Counted from the stretch's first letter, positions 9,601-18,176 are shown. The stretch: DNA of 64,000 nt from Ruegeria arenilitoris (GCF_013031355.1 NZ_WPZO01000009.1:1-64000), one strand, 5' to 3'. Numbers and translations are program-made. The notes: a model not told the origin generated them from the sequence alone.

Positions 9601-9714
9601 GATCTGCGGGTATTGCGCAACCGGCAGGTTGAAAACAGCCAGCGTGCCGATGCCCATCAGCAGAATGGAAATGACCCATGCAAAAACAGGTCGGTCGATA
9701 AAGAAACGTGCCAT
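6610..9714 (-). CDS. RND multidrug efflux permease, HAE1 (AcrB/MexB-type)
   Basis: A 1034-residue inner-membrane permease with the AcrB topology: one N-terminal helix, a large periplasmic loop, six helices, a second large loop and five more helices. The proton-relay Asp pair is at 407-408 (AIGLLVDDAIVVVENVE), the same numbers as in E. coli AcrB, and the relay Lys lies in TGKNAILIVEFA near the C-terminus. It exports hydrophobic or amphiphilic compounds by proton antiport. The adaptor gene lies 56 bases upstream on the same strand. No TolC-type outer-membrane gene is adjacent, so a channel encoded elsewhere must serve. Confidence 0.95.
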   Translation of the reverse strand: MARFFIDRPVFAWVISILLMGIGTLAVFNLPVAQYPQIAPPTVEVTASYSGASAQTVNNTVTQVIEEQMTGLDGLRYINSSSTSTGTSTVTLTFETGTDPDIAQVQVQNKLSQATPLLPETVQRQGVIVEKSSGGFLLVAALVSTDDRLDAVDLSDYMVSNMVDEFSRLEGVGNVQVFGAQYAMRIWLNPEQLAAFELTPADIVQAVSEENAQVSAGSFGALPAVEGQALNATITAQSLLSTPEDFEQIVVRAETDGGLVLLRDVARVEIGAESYTTSAWFNGKPTAGMAIRLASGANALDTAERVKHKLDEVSAFFPDGVEYVVPYDTTPFVEISIEEVVHTLIEAIVLVFLVMFLFLQSLRATIIPTLAVPVVLLGTFAIISAFGFTINTLTMLAMVLAIGLLVDDAIVVVENVERIMEEEGLSPYEATRKSMGQITGALVGIALVLSAVFIPMAFFGGSTGVIYQQFSITIVSAMMLSVVVALTLTPALCATLLRKPDHDKRNRGLFGWFNRGFDRLTESYSSLVGFSIRRPLRVGLIYLLIGAAMVFLFARTPTGFLPEEDQGILFTLVQGPTGSTAGATEEVLEQIEQYYLENEAENVESVFTVRGFSFAGLGQNMGIAFISLKDWDERKTPDRSVQAIAGRAFGAFSQIQEAFVFPIVPPAVIELGNVSGFDFYLQARDGQGHEELMQARNQLMGLAMQSEKIASIRPNGLEDAAQFNINLDWRAAGAMGLSAQEVGELLSVAWAGRYVNDFLDRGRIKRVYVQGDAPYRMVPEDIEAWRVRNDSGGLVPLSNFSSANWQFGPQGLYRYNGVSAIQLQGSPTPGFTTGEAMAEIEALAQQLPPGYQIAWTGLSLEERESGDQAGMLYALSLAAVFLCLAALYESWTIPFAVMLAMPIGVTGSLVGAWLGGFENGVYFQVALLTVIGLTGKNAILIVEFARDKVVAGEPLLQAVKDAAHQRFRPILMTSMAFSLGVLPLVLSTGAGAGGRTAMGSGVMGGVISATVLGVVFVPVFFVMIYRVVRRVATE

Positions 9715-9770
9715 GGGGAACTTTCACATTTTGTTGCGGGAGTCTGAGCGCCTTAGTCCGTCCGCGCGGT

Positions 9771-10895
9771 TCAGGACTCCGGTTCCTCGGTTGGGGCTAC
9801 CGTCGCGCCGACCCCTATCTTTTGCAGCCCCGCAACGATCAGGCGGTCACCGGCCTTCAGGCCGTCCGTCACGATCCATTTGTTGCCTTCGGTGCCTCGC
9901 ACGGTCAGAATCCGTTCGGCCACCGTATTGTTTTCGTCCACCACCATCGCGGTCGGCTGGCCGCGCCGGTTGCGCGCGACGCCCTGCTGCGGTGCAAGCA
10001 CTGCGCCCCGCAGAACCTCGACCGGCAGATGCGCAGTGACATACATGCCGGGCAAGACAATCTGGTTGGGGTTCGGGAACTCGATCCGCAGAACCGATAC
10101 ACCTGTCTGCGGGTCTACCTGTGGTTCCGCCGCAAGAACTGTTCCGGTCTGATCAAAGGTCGACCCGTCCGCCAGCGAAACCGTCACTGTCGGGTCGATC
10201 GTTTGCAGAGCTGCCGTCTGCGAGGCTACGGCCCGGTTGAACCGCAACACATCCTGAGTTGAGACAGCAACGTCCACATAGACACGGTCAATCTGTCGGA
10301 TGACAGCCAGCGGTTCGGCCTGCTGTGCGGTGACCAGCGCGCCTTGCGTGGCCAGCGCCCGACCGACGCGGCCTGAAAGGGGTGCGCGGATCGTTGTATG
10401 CTGCAGGTCGATCTTTGCGGTTTGCAACTGTGCCTGCGCCACCAGCAAAGCCGCCTTGGCCGCGTCGCGCTCTGCCACAGCGCTGTCAACCGCCTGCTGG
10501 CTGGCTACGTTACGCAGCAACAGCTCTGCCACGCGCTGTTCTTCCTTTTCCGCGGCCGTCAGCCGAGCCTTGGCCTGAGCGACACTCGCAGTGGCCTGTT
10601 GCACCTGCGCGTCATAGACGTCATCGTCGATGCGATACATAGCATCGCCTTCCTGAACGGTGCCGCCTTCCTGAAACAGACGTTCGACAACAATTCCAGA
10701 GACCTGCGGCCTGACTTCGGCCACACCCAGCGCCGCGACGCGGCCCGGCAGTTCGGAAAACAGGGTCACGTCCTGCGCTTCCAACGTTACAACGGTCACC
10801 GGCACTGGATTGTTGGATTGCGCTGCGGCCAAGGACGTCAAACCGGAAAGCAATACAGTCAATGACGTAAGCAGGAAGGCTCGGGTTCTGAGCAT
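9771..10895 (-). CDS. RND efflux periplasmic adaptor (membrane fusion protein)
   Basis: A 374-residue protein with an N-terminal signal sequence (hydrophobic residues about 7-24, ending LAAAQS), a lipoyl-like half domain (VRPQVSGIVVERLF), an alpha-helical hairpin rich in Ala and Gln (about 85-155), and a beta-barrel region. This is the AcrA/MexA architecture. I see no lipobox cysteine at the cleavage site, so it is probably soluble or anchored by an uncleaved signal. It is the first gene of the two-gene efflux operon and is divergent from the GlxA/AraC-type gene at 11304. Confidence 0.93.
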   Translation of the reverse strand: MLRTRAFLLTSLTVLLSGLTSLAAAQSNNPVPVTVVTLEAQDVTLFSELPGRVAALGVAEVRPQVSGIVVERLFQEGGTVQEGDAMYRIDDDVYDAQVQQATASVAQAKARLTAAEKEEQRVAELLLRNVASQQAVDSAVAERDAAKAALLVAQAQLQTAKIDLQHTTIRAPLSGRVGRALATQGALVTAQQAEPLAVIRQIDRVYVDVAVSTQDVLRFNRAVASQTAALQTIDPTVTVSLADGSTFDQTGTVLAAEPQVDPQTGVSVLRIEFPNPNQIVLPGMYVTAHLPVEVLRGAVLAPQQGVARNRRGQPTAMVVDENNTVAERILTVRGTEGNKWIVTDGLKAGDRLIVAGLQKIGVGATVAPTEEPES

Positions 10896-11303
10896 CTTTT
10901 GCGTCTCCGTTCGGTGTTTTGTCTTAAGAAATAGTCGTGATTTGAGCGGCTTTTGGTGCCACTCAGGGTGTTAGAAACTTGTTCAGGCAAGGCGGCGCAG
11001 AATGAAAATCCATCAGGCGCAATTCTGCAGCGCTCTTCCTTCCCATAAATTCCTGATGAAGAAATGCAATAGACTTTTTACCCTGTTGCGTCCACTTCCC
11101 GTCTTCACATGTCCTTGTGCGTTTTCGAACACTTGAACATCTCTGCCCTGGCCGATGGAACTATTGACCGGAACATCCAGGGCCAGCTTTCCGGCCCACC
11201 ATAAGCCTGGTGGTCGAGCGTTTCAGCTTGAGAACTCTGACTGGACTAAGTTGAGGGGATCAATCATTATTTAGAAAAACAAAAAGACACGCGTCAGACC
11301 GGA
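10896..11303. other. 408-base divergent intergenic region
   Basis: It separates the efflux operon (minus) from the AraC-type gene (plus). No open frame with coding character is visible. A possible hairpin pairs GCGCAGAAT (10995-11003) with ATTCTGCAGCGC (11022-11033, one bulged base). The segment just before 11304 is A-rich. Promoters for both directions are expected here, but I cannot place them. Confidence 0.5.
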
Positions 11304-12302
11304 ATGAAGCCGCCCCTTTCACATGATCACCCTGTTACAGATACCGGCCCAAAACCGCATCTGTTTCACTTTGTCCTGCTGCCGCATTTTTCACATTTGT
11401 CGCTGATTTCGGCCATCGAGACGTTGCAGAATGCGAACCTCGTTGCGGACAGAAAGCTCTATGACTGGACGCTGTGCGGCACCGGAGAACAGGCCGTTCG
11501 ATCCAGTATCGGATGTGATGTTGCGGTTGATTTCGCGCTGAAGGATGTCGCGGCGGCCCGGGATATCGTTGTGGTTTCGGGCGAGCATGTCTTTGAGTTG
11601 GACGCATTCGACCTTGAAGTCAGCCTTGGGCGCCTCGCGCGCGGCGAGGTGCGCGTCACCGGGCTGGGCACCGGGGCCATACTGATGGCTCAGGCGGGCC
11701 TGATGGAAGACGCAACTGCCGCGATTCACTCTTGGTACAGGGTCGGTTTCAAGGAAACCCATCCAGGTGTGGAACTCAGCCGACAGACCCATGTCTCAGA
11801 GTCCCTGCGCTGTTCCAGTTCGGGCGGTGTATCTGCCATCGACTTGTTTTTGGACTTCATCGAACAGGATCACGGCGCGGATTTCGCCAGCGGCGTTGCT
11901 GAATGTATGTGCTACACGCCGCTCAGGCAGATTCAGAAATCCGTCGACACAAGTATCCCAAATAGTCTGACAGTTCCAAACCGCACAGTATCGCGCGTGA
12001 TCGCAGCGATGGAAAAACAGATCGAAGAGCCGGTGTCACCCGCCGTTCTGGCGGATCAGGCCGGTATCTCGCGACGGCAGATCGAGCGGCTCTTCAAGAA
12101 ATACCTGGGTATCACCCCAAAACAGCATTACAGAAAAATCCGCCTGAGAGAGGCCTACCGGCTGCTTATTCAGTCATCTCAACCGATCATCGATGTTGCC
12201 CTGGCCACCGGGTTCGAAACGCCCAGCCATTTCTCGAGGTGCTTCAAGGCCGAATTCGGCGAAACTCCGTACCAACTCAGAAACAGGAAGCGGATGGATT
12301 GA
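11304..12302 (+). CDS. GlxA/AraC-family regulator with GATase1-like sensor domain
   Basis: A 332-residue regulator. The N-terminal ~210 residues form a DJ-1/PfpI-like amidotransferase fold used as a sensor (HFVLLPHFSHLSLISAIE near 23-40, then VVVSGEHV). The C-terminal ~100 residues are an AraC DNA-binding domain with two helix-turn-helix segments (LADQAGISRRQIERLFKKYLG and VALATGFETPSHFSRCFK). This layout is shared by GbdR, CdhR, ArgR and similar regulators of quaternary-amine and amino-acid catabolism. It is divergent from the efflux operon and convergent with ohrR, so its target is unclear; a betaine-responsive role for genes elsewhere in the window is possible. Confidence 0.87.
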   Translation: MKPPLSHDHPVTDTGPKPHLFHFVLLPHFSHLSLISAIETLQNANLVADRKLYDWTLCGTGEQAVRSSIGCDVAVDFALKDVAAARDIVVVSGEHVFELDAFDLEVSLGRLARGEVRVTGLGTGAILMAQAGLMEDATAAIHSWYRVGFKETHPGVELSRQTHVSESLRCSSSGGVSAIDLFLDFIEQDHGADFASGVAECMCYTPLRQIQKSVDTSIPNSLTVPNRTVSRVIAAMEKQIEEPVSPAVLADQAGISRRQIERLFKKYLGITPKQHYRKIRLREAYRLLIQSSQPIIDVALATGFETPSHFSRCFKAEFGETPYQLRNRKRMD

Positions 12303-12321
12303 ATGTCCCGCCGATGTCCGA

Positions 12322-12759
12322 TCAGACCTCTGATCGCAAGCGAGCGGCAAGGGCCTGTATTTGACTCCGCAGCGCGTTCAGCTCGTCATCGTCCCGGCCT
12401 GTTGCGCGCGAGATGCACAGGCCGATCTCATACGCCTTTTCTTCCAACGCCCGCCCTTTTTCGGTCAGCGAAATCGTCACGCTCCGCTCATCTTGCGGAT
12501 TGCGCAGGCGCTGCACCAGATCAGCCCCCTCCATCCTTTTGAGCAATGGGGTCAACGTGTTGCTTTCCAACGTCAGCGCGTCACCCAACGCGCTGACCGA
12601 ACGGTTGTCGGTTTCCCAAAGCGCCAGCAAGACAAGGTATTGCGGGTAAGTCAGCCCAAGCTCGGCCAGCAACGGCCGATACAAGCGCCCCATCGCGTTA
12701 TTGGCGGAATACAGTGCAAAACAAAGTTGCTGGTTCAGAGGTAAGGCCTGTTTGGTCAT
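12322..12759 (-). CDS. ohrR: OhrR, organic-peroxide-sensing MarR repressor
   Basis: A 145-residue MarR-family winged-helix protein. The N-terminal peroxide-sensing Cys is C13, in the conserved LCFALYSA context, followed by LTYPQYLVLLALWE. The wing region includes RNPQDERSV. Oxidation of this Cys by organic hydroperoxides releases the repressor from DNA. The gene is divergent from ohr, 108 bases away, and the intervening region carries several matching dyads. The pairing with ohr makes the assignment strong. Confidence 0.95.
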   Translation of the reverse strand: MTKQALPLNQQLCFALYSANNAMGRLYRPLLAELGLTYPQYLVLLALWETDNRSVSALGDALTLESNTLTPLLKRMEGADLVQRLRNPQDERSVTISLTEKGRALEEKAYEIGLCISRATGRDDDELNALRSQIQALAARLRSEV

Positions 12760-12770
12760 TTGGTTTATTT

Positions 12771-12855
12771 AAATCGCGAGCGACTTAATCGCAAGAGATT
12801 GACAGGTAGGAAATCACCTCTTATTTGATCGCGCACGATTAAATCGCTAACGATA
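12771..12855. promoter_or_regulatory. array of OhrR-type operator dyads
   Basis: Imperfect palindromes built on AATCG and CGATT half sites lie between ohrR and ohr: AAATCGC-GA-GCGACTT (12771-12786), AATC...GATT (12787-12800), TTGATCG-N4-CGATTAA (12825-12842), and AATCG-N4-CGATA (12842-12855). The last two sit immediately upstream of the ohr ribosome binding site. This differs from the TACAATT-type box of Bacillus OhrR. Confidence 0.65.
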
Positions 12856-12867
12856 AAGGAGAGCGCA

Positions 12868-13296
12868 ATGTCCGTATCCCCCCTTTACACAGCCCACGGT
12901 GCCGCAACCGGTGGCCGTGACGGCAAAGGCACAATCACCGGTTCCGACGTGATTCTGAATCTGGCCACGCCCAAGGAAATGGGTGGCAATGGGAACGGCA
13001 ATAATCCCGAGCAGCTTTTCGCGGTTGGGTACTCGGCCTGCTATATTGGGGCTATGCAATACGCGGCGACGCAGGACAGCAGCCTGCCGAAAGTCCCAGC
13101 CGATGTTAAAGTCGAAGCTGCCGTTGGCATTGGCCCACGTGAGGCTGGCGGTTTTGGACTGACCGTTTCTCTGACGGTTACCCTGCCGGGTGTGGACAAA
13201 TCCGAGGCCGAACGCCTGACCGCAGCAGCCCACAAAATCTGCCCTTATTCGAACGCCGTTCGGGGCAACGTGGACGTTCAAACCGCGCTGTCCTGA
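12868..13296 (+). CDS. ohr: Ohr, organic hydroperoxide resistance peroxidase
   Basis: A 142-residue OsmC/Ohr-family thiol peroxidase that reduces organic and fatty-acid hydroperoxides. The two catalytic cysteines are C58 (in VGYSACYIGAM) and C125 (in ICPYSNAVRGN), spaced as in the family. AAAGGAGAG precedes ATG 12868 at good spacing. It is divergent from its repressor gene and followed by a hairpin at 13309-13344. Confidence 0.96.
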   Translation: MSVSPLYTAHGAATGGRDGKGTITGSDVILNLATPKEMGGNGNGNNPEQLFAVGYSACYIGAMQYAATQDSSLPKVPADVKVEAAVGIGPREAGGFGLTVSLTVTLPGVDKSEAERLTAAAHKICPYSNAVRGNVDVQTALS

Positions 13297-13308
13297 TCGA
13301 TTGTAAAC

Positions 13309-13344
13309 ACATTGCACCGTGTCCCTTTGGGCTTGGTGCAATGT
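13309..13344 (+). terminator. hairpin downstream of ohr
   Basis: ACATTGCACC at 13309-13318 pairs perfectly with GGTGCAATGT at 13335-13344, 12 bases after the ohr stop. No T tract follows. The rest of the gap to 13478 shows no gene. Confidence 0.5.
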
Positions 13345-13478
13345 CCCAAACCGCACCCGTCTTGCCCGCGATTGAAGGATTCAAAGCGCATCGTTGGATA
13401 TTGCTTTAGCGAAGATCAAAGACGTGCGGGTTTTATTCCCAAGGGTCAAAACGATGCGCGTCCGGGGTGTGCCTGATG

Positions 13479-14423
13479 CTAGAGCGCCAGCACCAGACGG
13501 TCGGATTTTGCGCGCGACACACAGGTGCAGAGATAGCTGTTCGTGGCCTGCTCCTCGGGTGTAAGGATGCCATCGCGATGATCCACTTCGCCTTCAACGA
13601 CATCAACCATGCAAGAGCCGCAGAGCCCTTCCGAACAGCCGAAATCCACATGGACGCCGTTGGTCTTGAGCACCTCGAGGATCGTTTCTTCCTTAGACAC
13701 CGAGTAGACGGCGCCGGTGGAATGAACCTCAATCTCAAAGCTGTCATTGGGTGCGTGTTCGATCTCTGACGCGGCGGCGAACCGTTCGAAATGGATCGCA
13801 CCACCGCGCAGAGCAGTGCCGGATTCCAATACGGCGTTCAACATCGGCTCGGGGCCGCAAGTATAGACGTCGGCCCCCATCGGCATGGATTGCATCACCG
13901 CCGCCAGATCGAACGCTCCATCGGTATCGTCACAATGCAAGTGATACCACTCATCCAGACCCAGAGCGCGGAACTGTTTGTCCATCGCGGCATAGTCTTT
14001 CGAACGCACGAGGTAATAGACGCGGAAATCCTGTCCCCGGTTCAGCAACTCGCGTGCCATTGCCACCAGCGGAGTGGCTCCAATACCGCCCGCAATCAGG
14101 GTAACGTGGCGATCATGGCTTTCCAGCGGAAAGTGATTGCGTGGCCCGCCGATGGCAAGCTCAGCGCCTTCCTCCAGATCATGCATGGCCTGGGATCCGC
14201 CGCGCCCGTCATCCTCACGTTTAACGGCCACGTTGATCATGCGGCCGTCTTGGCTCCAGCTCCAAAGCGAGTACTGGCGCACCAGATCCTCGGTCAGATG
14301 AACGTCCACGTGGGCGCCGGGTTCGAGGCCTGTGAACCGGCCACCGAGGATTTCGAAACAGAAATCCGACGTATCCGGGCTCAGTTCGGTTTTTCGGACA
14401 AGGCGCGCGGCTTGTGTGTTCAT
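13479..14423 (-). CDS. phthalate-dioxygenase-reductase-type oxidoreductase (CntB/VanB-like)
   Basis: A 314-residue reductase with an N-terminal flavin domain (RQYSLW, 49-54), an NADH domain (AGGIGATP 111-118, CGPEPM 189-194) and a C-terminal [2Fe-2S] ferredoxin (C263, C268, C271 and a Cys at 299 or 301). Carnitine monooxygenase reductase CntB and vanillate demethylase reductase VanB share this layout and length. It is divergent from the LysR gene that precedes the Rieske oxygenase at 15569, so it is the best candidate to supply that oxygenase with electrons. The start is uncertain: ATG 14423, 14435 and 14438 are all in frame and none has a strong ribosome binding site. Confidence 0.87.
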   Translation of the reverse strand: MNTQAARLVRKTELSPDTSDFCFEILGGRFTGLEPGAHVDVHLTEDLVRQYSLWSWSQDGRMINVAVKREDDGRGGSQAMHDLEEGAELAIGGPRNHFPLESHDRHVTLIAGGIGATPLVAMARELLNRGQDFRVYYLVRSKDYAAMDKQFRALGLDEWYHLHCDDTDGAFDLAAVMQSMPMGADVYTCGPEPMLNAVLESGTALRGGAIHFERFAAASEIEHAPNDSFEIEVHSTGAVYSVSKEETILEVLKTNGVHVDFGCSEGLCGSCMVDVVEGEVDHRDGILTPEEQATNSYLCTCVSRAKSDRLVLAL

Positions 14424-14487
14424 CAGGGTTCCCATCATTGTGTTTTGCCGGTTTCGCAACCGGCAACAAAACTGCAGAAAAAAACAT

Positions 14488-14505
14488 ATTTTTCAATTGC
14501 AAAAT
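14488..14505. promoter_or_regulatory. AT-rich near-palindrome between the reductase and lysR
   Basis: ATTTT (14488-14492) and AAAAT (14501-14505) flank a CAATTG core, giving a near-perfect dyad in the 137-base divergent region. It resembles a LysR box and is the likely target of the adjacent regulator. Confidence 0.45.
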
Positions 14506-14560
14506 TTCTCATATTCGGTTGAAGCACACTCACGTAAATTCCCAGGACCACGCAGCACGC

Positions 14561-15466
14561 ATGTCACGACGCCACTACAACCTACCTCCACTTGCCACGC
14601 TGTCCGCTTTTGAGGCGGCGGCGCGCCATCTGAGCTTCAAGGAAGCCGCAAGCGAGCTATCCGTCACCCCGGGTGCCGTGAGCCATCAGATCAAGGCGCT
14701 GGAGACCGACCTGAGCACGCCGCTATTTGTTCGCAAGCATAGGGGCGTCGAACTCACCGAAGATGGCGAGGCGCTCTACGAGGTTCTGGGCACATCTTTC
14801 CTCAAGGTGTCCAAAGTGTTGGAACAAGTTCGCAGCGGTGATTCCGAGAACCACGCCACTGTCGGATCGACCACCGCCGTTGCGGCCCTTTGGTTGTCGC
14901 CGTCGGTCATCCGGTTCTGGCAGGAATACCCGCATGTGAAAGTGAACCAGATGGCGCAGGATACGTCTTTTGCGGACCGCCCTGATCTGGATTTCTTCAT
15001 CCGTTACGGGCAGGAGCCGAACTCCTCGTTGCCGCATACAAAACTCTATCGCGATACCCTGACGCCTGTGTGCAGCCCCGAATTGGCCGCGGAGTTGAAG
15101 GGGGCCAGCCTCGGTGACCTGACGCAGCACCGCCTGATCCATCTGGAAACCAGGGACAATACCTGGACCACCTGGCCGGAGTGGTTTCAAGAACTTGGCT
15201 ATACCGGAAATTTACCGGCCCAATCGCGGGTTAACAGTTATGCGTTAGCCCTGCAGATGGCCCGCAAGGGGGCCGGCTTGGCGCTGGGGTGGAAGCGTCT
15301 GATTCAACCGATGCTCAGTTCGGGCAAGCTGGTGGCGCTTGAAGAGTTCAGCATTCCCGCCCCAAATAATTTCTTTCTGGTCGGGCGCGAAGATGAACAC
15401 CTTTCCGAAGGTGCGCTGGCCCTCAAAAATTGGTTGCTAAACGAAGTGCAAGGCGGATCGGTTTAG
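14561..15466 (+). CDS. LysR-family regulator, GcvA-like
   Basis: A 301-residue protein with the GcvA-type N-terminus: LPPLATLSAFEAAARHLSF, then the helix-turn-helix ASELSVTPGAVSHQIKALE. A substrate-binding domain follows (from about residue 92). ATG 14561 is chosen because the helix-turn-helix begins about ten residues later, as is normal; the upstream extension to 14414 runs through the AT-rich promoter and is discarded. It lies between the reductase (divergent) and the Rieske oxygenase operon (same strand, 102-base gap) and probably controls both. Confidence 0.9.
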   Translation: MSRRHYNLPPLATLSAFEAAARHLSFKEAASELSVTPGAVSHQIKALETDLSTPLFVRKHRGVELTEDGEALYEVLGTSFLKVSKVLEQVRSGDSENHATVGSTTAVAALWLSPSVIRFWQEYPHVKVNQMAQDTSFADRPDLDFFIRYGQEPNSSLPHTKLYRDTLTPVCSPELAAELKGASLGDLTQHRLIHLETRDNTWTTWPEWFQELGYTGNLPAQSRVNSYALALQMARKGAGLALGWKRLIQPMLSSGKLVALEEFSIPAPNNFFLVGREDEHLSEGALALKNWLLNEVQGGSV

Positions 15467-15568
15467 CCAGCCTCACGCAACGGTTAGGATTTTTGGTATT
15501 GAAGACGTACCTTTTGCGCTGCCAATGGGAAGGAAATCCAAAGCTAAAGACAAACTCAGGAGTGACTG

Positions 15569-16726
15569 ATGAACAAGCACGCATCGCTTTCGTCTGTTCT
15601 GACCCCGGTAAACACAGCGAAGGGGCTGCCGAACGAACATTATATCGACCCCGCCGTCTTCGCCGAGGAACGGGCCTCCGTCCTGTTCGCGAACTGGTCC
15701 GGTATCGGCTTTGGCAAGGACATCCCCGAAGCAGGCGATGCGAAACCGGTCGATTTCCTGGGAATGCCAATCCTGATGGTCCGCGACCGCAATGGTGAGA
15801 TCGGCGTGTTCCAGAACACTTGCCGTCACCGCGGCATGATTCTGGTCGACAAACCTCAGAAAATTCGAGGTGCGATCCGCTGCCCCTATCATAGCTGGTG
15901 CTATGGCCTGAATGGCGAACTGCGCACCGCACCGCACGTGGGTGGCCCCGGTCAGAACACGCACGAAGACCTGGATTTCGCCGAACTGGGTCTGGTTCGC
16001 ATCCGGTCCTACGTCTGGCGCGACGTTGTCTTCGTGAACGTTGACGGCAACGCCCCGGAATTCGAAGAGGTCCACGGCGAGCTGATGGAGCGCTGGAAAG
16101 AGTTCGAAAAGCCGATGTATCACGGTGGCGCCGGCGCATCCGTGCGCCTTGAGTTGGAGTCCAACTGGAAGCTCGCCGTCGAGAACTTCTGCGAGAGCTA
16201 TCATTTGCCTTGGGTTCACCCCGGACTGAACAGCTATTCGCGTCTGGAAGACCACTACAACATTAACGAGCTTGGCAAATACTCGGGTCAGGGAACGCTG
16301 GTTTACCGCCAGTTCGAAGGTCAGGACGGTGAAAAACTGGACGACTTCGAAGGCCTGAGCGACAAGTGGAATGAAGGCGCAGAATACATCGTCGTCTACC
16401 CGAACGTGATGCTGGGCGTTCAGCGCGACCACGGCTTCGCCTTTATCCTCGAGCCCGTGAACCACGAAAAAACCATCGAACATATCGAGCTGTACTACGC
16501 CAAAAAGCCCGAAGACGCGCCCGAGCATGAACCTTTGCGCGCCAAAAACTCGCAGCTTTGGAAAACCGTGTTCGAGGAAGACGTGTTTGTTGTTGAAGGC
16601 ATGCAAAAAGGCCGCCACGGCGTTCTGTTCGACGGGGGCCGCTTCTCGCCCGCAATGGACGGGCCGACGCACTGCTTCCACCATTGGGTCGCAACTCAGA
16701 TCGAAAAAGGTCGCACAGAAGCATGA
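15569..16726 (+). CDS. Rieske oxygenase alpha subunit for a quaternary ammonium substrate (GbcA/CntA-like)
   Basis: A 385-residue oxygenase. The Rieske cluster ligands are C85, H87, C105 and H108 (in CRHRG and CPYHSWCYG). The catalytic iron ligands are probably H212, H217 and D338. The bridging residue between the two metal sites is Glu (E209, in NFCESYH) instead of the usual Asp; as I recall, Glu here is typical of oxygenases acting on carnitine, glycine betaine and related compounds. The enzyme would hydroxylate an N-methyl or C-N carbon, releasing an aldehyde. AGGAG lies about six bases before ATG 15569. The downstream aldehyde dehydrogenase overlaps by four bases. Whether it prefers betaine, carnitine or stachydrine cannot be read here. 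Confidence 0.85.
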   Translation: MNKHASLSSVLTPVNTAKGLPNEHYIDPAVFAEERASVLFANWSGIGFGKDIPEAGDAKPVDFLGMPILMVRDRNGEIGVFQNTCRHRGMILVDKPQKIRGAIRCPYHSWCYGLNGELRTAPHVGGPGQNTHEDLDFAELGLVRIRSYVWRDVVFVNVDGNAPEFEEVHGELMERWKEFEKPMYHGGAGASVRLELESNWKLAVENFCESYHLPWVHPGLNSYSRLEDHYNINELGKYSGQGTLVYRQFEGQDGEKLDDFEGLSDKWNEGAEYIVVYPNVMLGVQRDHGFAFILEPVNHEKTIEHIELYYAKKPEDAPEHEPLRAKNSQLWKTVFEEDVFVVEGMQKGRHGVLFDGGRFSPAMDGPTHCFHHWVATQIEKGRTEA

Positions 16727-18174
16727 GCGACTTTCTGAAGGACGGTCTGGCCAGGAATTTTCTGGCCGGATCGTGGGTGGACGGCGACAACGGCGCGTCC
16801 ATTGCCGTCGAAGATCCGGGCAATCAAGATCATGTGGCAGACTGCGCACGCGCGGGTGAAGAAAGCGTCGGCAAGGCGCTTGAGGCGGCGCGATCCTCGT
16901 TCGAACGGGGCGATCTAGCCGATATGAACCCGGCGGAACGTGGTCGGTTGATGATCCGCATCGCGCAGGAAATCCGTAACATTGCGGATGAAGGTGCCGT
17001 TCTGCTTTGCCGGGAAAGCGGCAAGACGCTTGAGGCTGCCCGGGACGAATTCATCGAGGCCGCGCAGTATTTCGAATACTACGGCGGCGTCGCCGACAAG
17101 ATCGAAGGCAAATCGATCCCACTGGGTCCCGGCTATGCGGACTACACCGTGTTTGAACCCTATGGTGTATCGGCGCAGATCGTGCCGTGGAACTTCCCGG
17201 TATCGATCGCGGGCCGGTCGTTGGCACCGTCCATGGCGGCCGGCAACTCGACCATCATCAAATCTCCGGAACTGGACCCGATCGGCCTGGCCATGTTGGG
17301 CGTTGCGCTGGAGCGCGCCGAGGTTCCCGCGGGTGCAGTGTCGATCCTGAATGGTATCGGCTCGGATCTGGGTGCAAAGCTTGTAGCAAGCTCGCAGGTC
17401 GATCAGATCGTATTCACCGGTTCGGTCCCAACAGGCCAGAACATCCTGCGCTCGGCAGCGGACAACGTGATCCCGTCGCTGATGGAATTGGGTGGCAAGT
17501 CCGCGGCCGTGGCCTTTGACGATGCTGATCTGGATACGCTGATGTCCAGCCTGCAAAGCGGTGTTTTCTACAATGCCGGTCAGGTCTGCTCGGCCATGGC
17601 GCGGGTGTTGGTGCATCGCTCGATCTATGATCAGGCTGTAGAGCGCGCCGCAGAACTGGCCAACGGCCTGAGTGTCGGTCACGGTCTTGAAAACCCTGAT
17701 CACACGCCGGTTATTTCGGCCCTGCAATTGCAGCGCGTGGAAGAGATCACCTCGACCGCCCGTCAGGACGGCGCACGCGTTGCAGCGGGCGGTGCACGAC
17801 TGGACCGCAATGGGTATTTCATGGCGCCGACCATTCTGGCAGATGTCGATCCCGCAAGCCGCGTGGCGCAGGACGAAGTGTTTGGCCCCGTCACCTGCTT
17901 TACTCCGTTCGATACCGAAGCCGAAGCGATCGCTATGGCAAATGGCACTGAATTCGGGCTGGTCGCAGGTATTTTCACTCACGATCTGGCACGGGCGCAT
18001 CGGGTGGCACGCAAGCTGCGGGCCGGGCAGGTTTTCGTCAACGAATGGTTTGCCGGAGGCATCTCGACCCCGTTCGGCGGCGTCGGTAAATCCGGTTTCG
18101 GACGTGAAAAAGGGCTGGAGGCGCTGTACAACTATGTTCGTACCAAGAACATTGCGATCTCGCTGAAAGGTTGA
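16723..18174 (+). CDS. NAD(P)-dependent aldehyde dehydrogenase
   Basis: A 483-residue aldehyde dehydrogenase. The catalytic Cys is C289 (in NAGQVCSA), the general base is E255 (in MELGGKSA), and the cofactor motifs PWNFP (155-159) and FTGS (231-234) are present. Its ATG overlaps the Rieske oxygenase stop codon (ATGA at 16723-16726), implying translational coupling. It therefore probably oxidises the aldehyde released by that oxygenase: malic semialdehyde if the substrate is carnitine, or another amino- or semialdehyde otherwise. The closest general relatives are betaine-aldehyde and succinate-semialdehyde dehydrogenases. Exact substrate unknown. Confidence 0.9.
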   Translation: MSDFLKDGLARNFLAGSWVDGDNGASIAVEDPGNQDHVADCARAGEESVGKALEAARSSFERGDLADMNPAERGRLMIRIAQEIRNIADEGAVLLCRESGKTLEAARDEFIEAAQYFEYYGGVADKIEGKSIPLGPGYADYTVFEPYGVSAQIVPWNFPVSIAGRSLAPSMAAGNSTIIKSPELDPIGLAMLGVALERAEVPAGAVSILNGIGSDLGAKLVASSQVDQIVFTGSVPTGQNILRSAADNVIPSLMELGGKSAAVAFDDADLDTLMSSLQSGVFYNAGQVCSAMARVLVHRSIYDQAVERAAELANGLSVGHGLENPDHTPVISALQLQRVEEITSTARQDGARVAAGGARLDRNGYFMAPTILADVDPASRVAQDEVFGPVTCFTPFDTEAEAIAMANGTEFGLVAGIFTHDLARAHRVARKLRAGQVFVNEWFAGGISTPFGGVGKSGFGREKGLEALYNYVRTKNIAISLKG

Positions 18175-18176
18175 CC

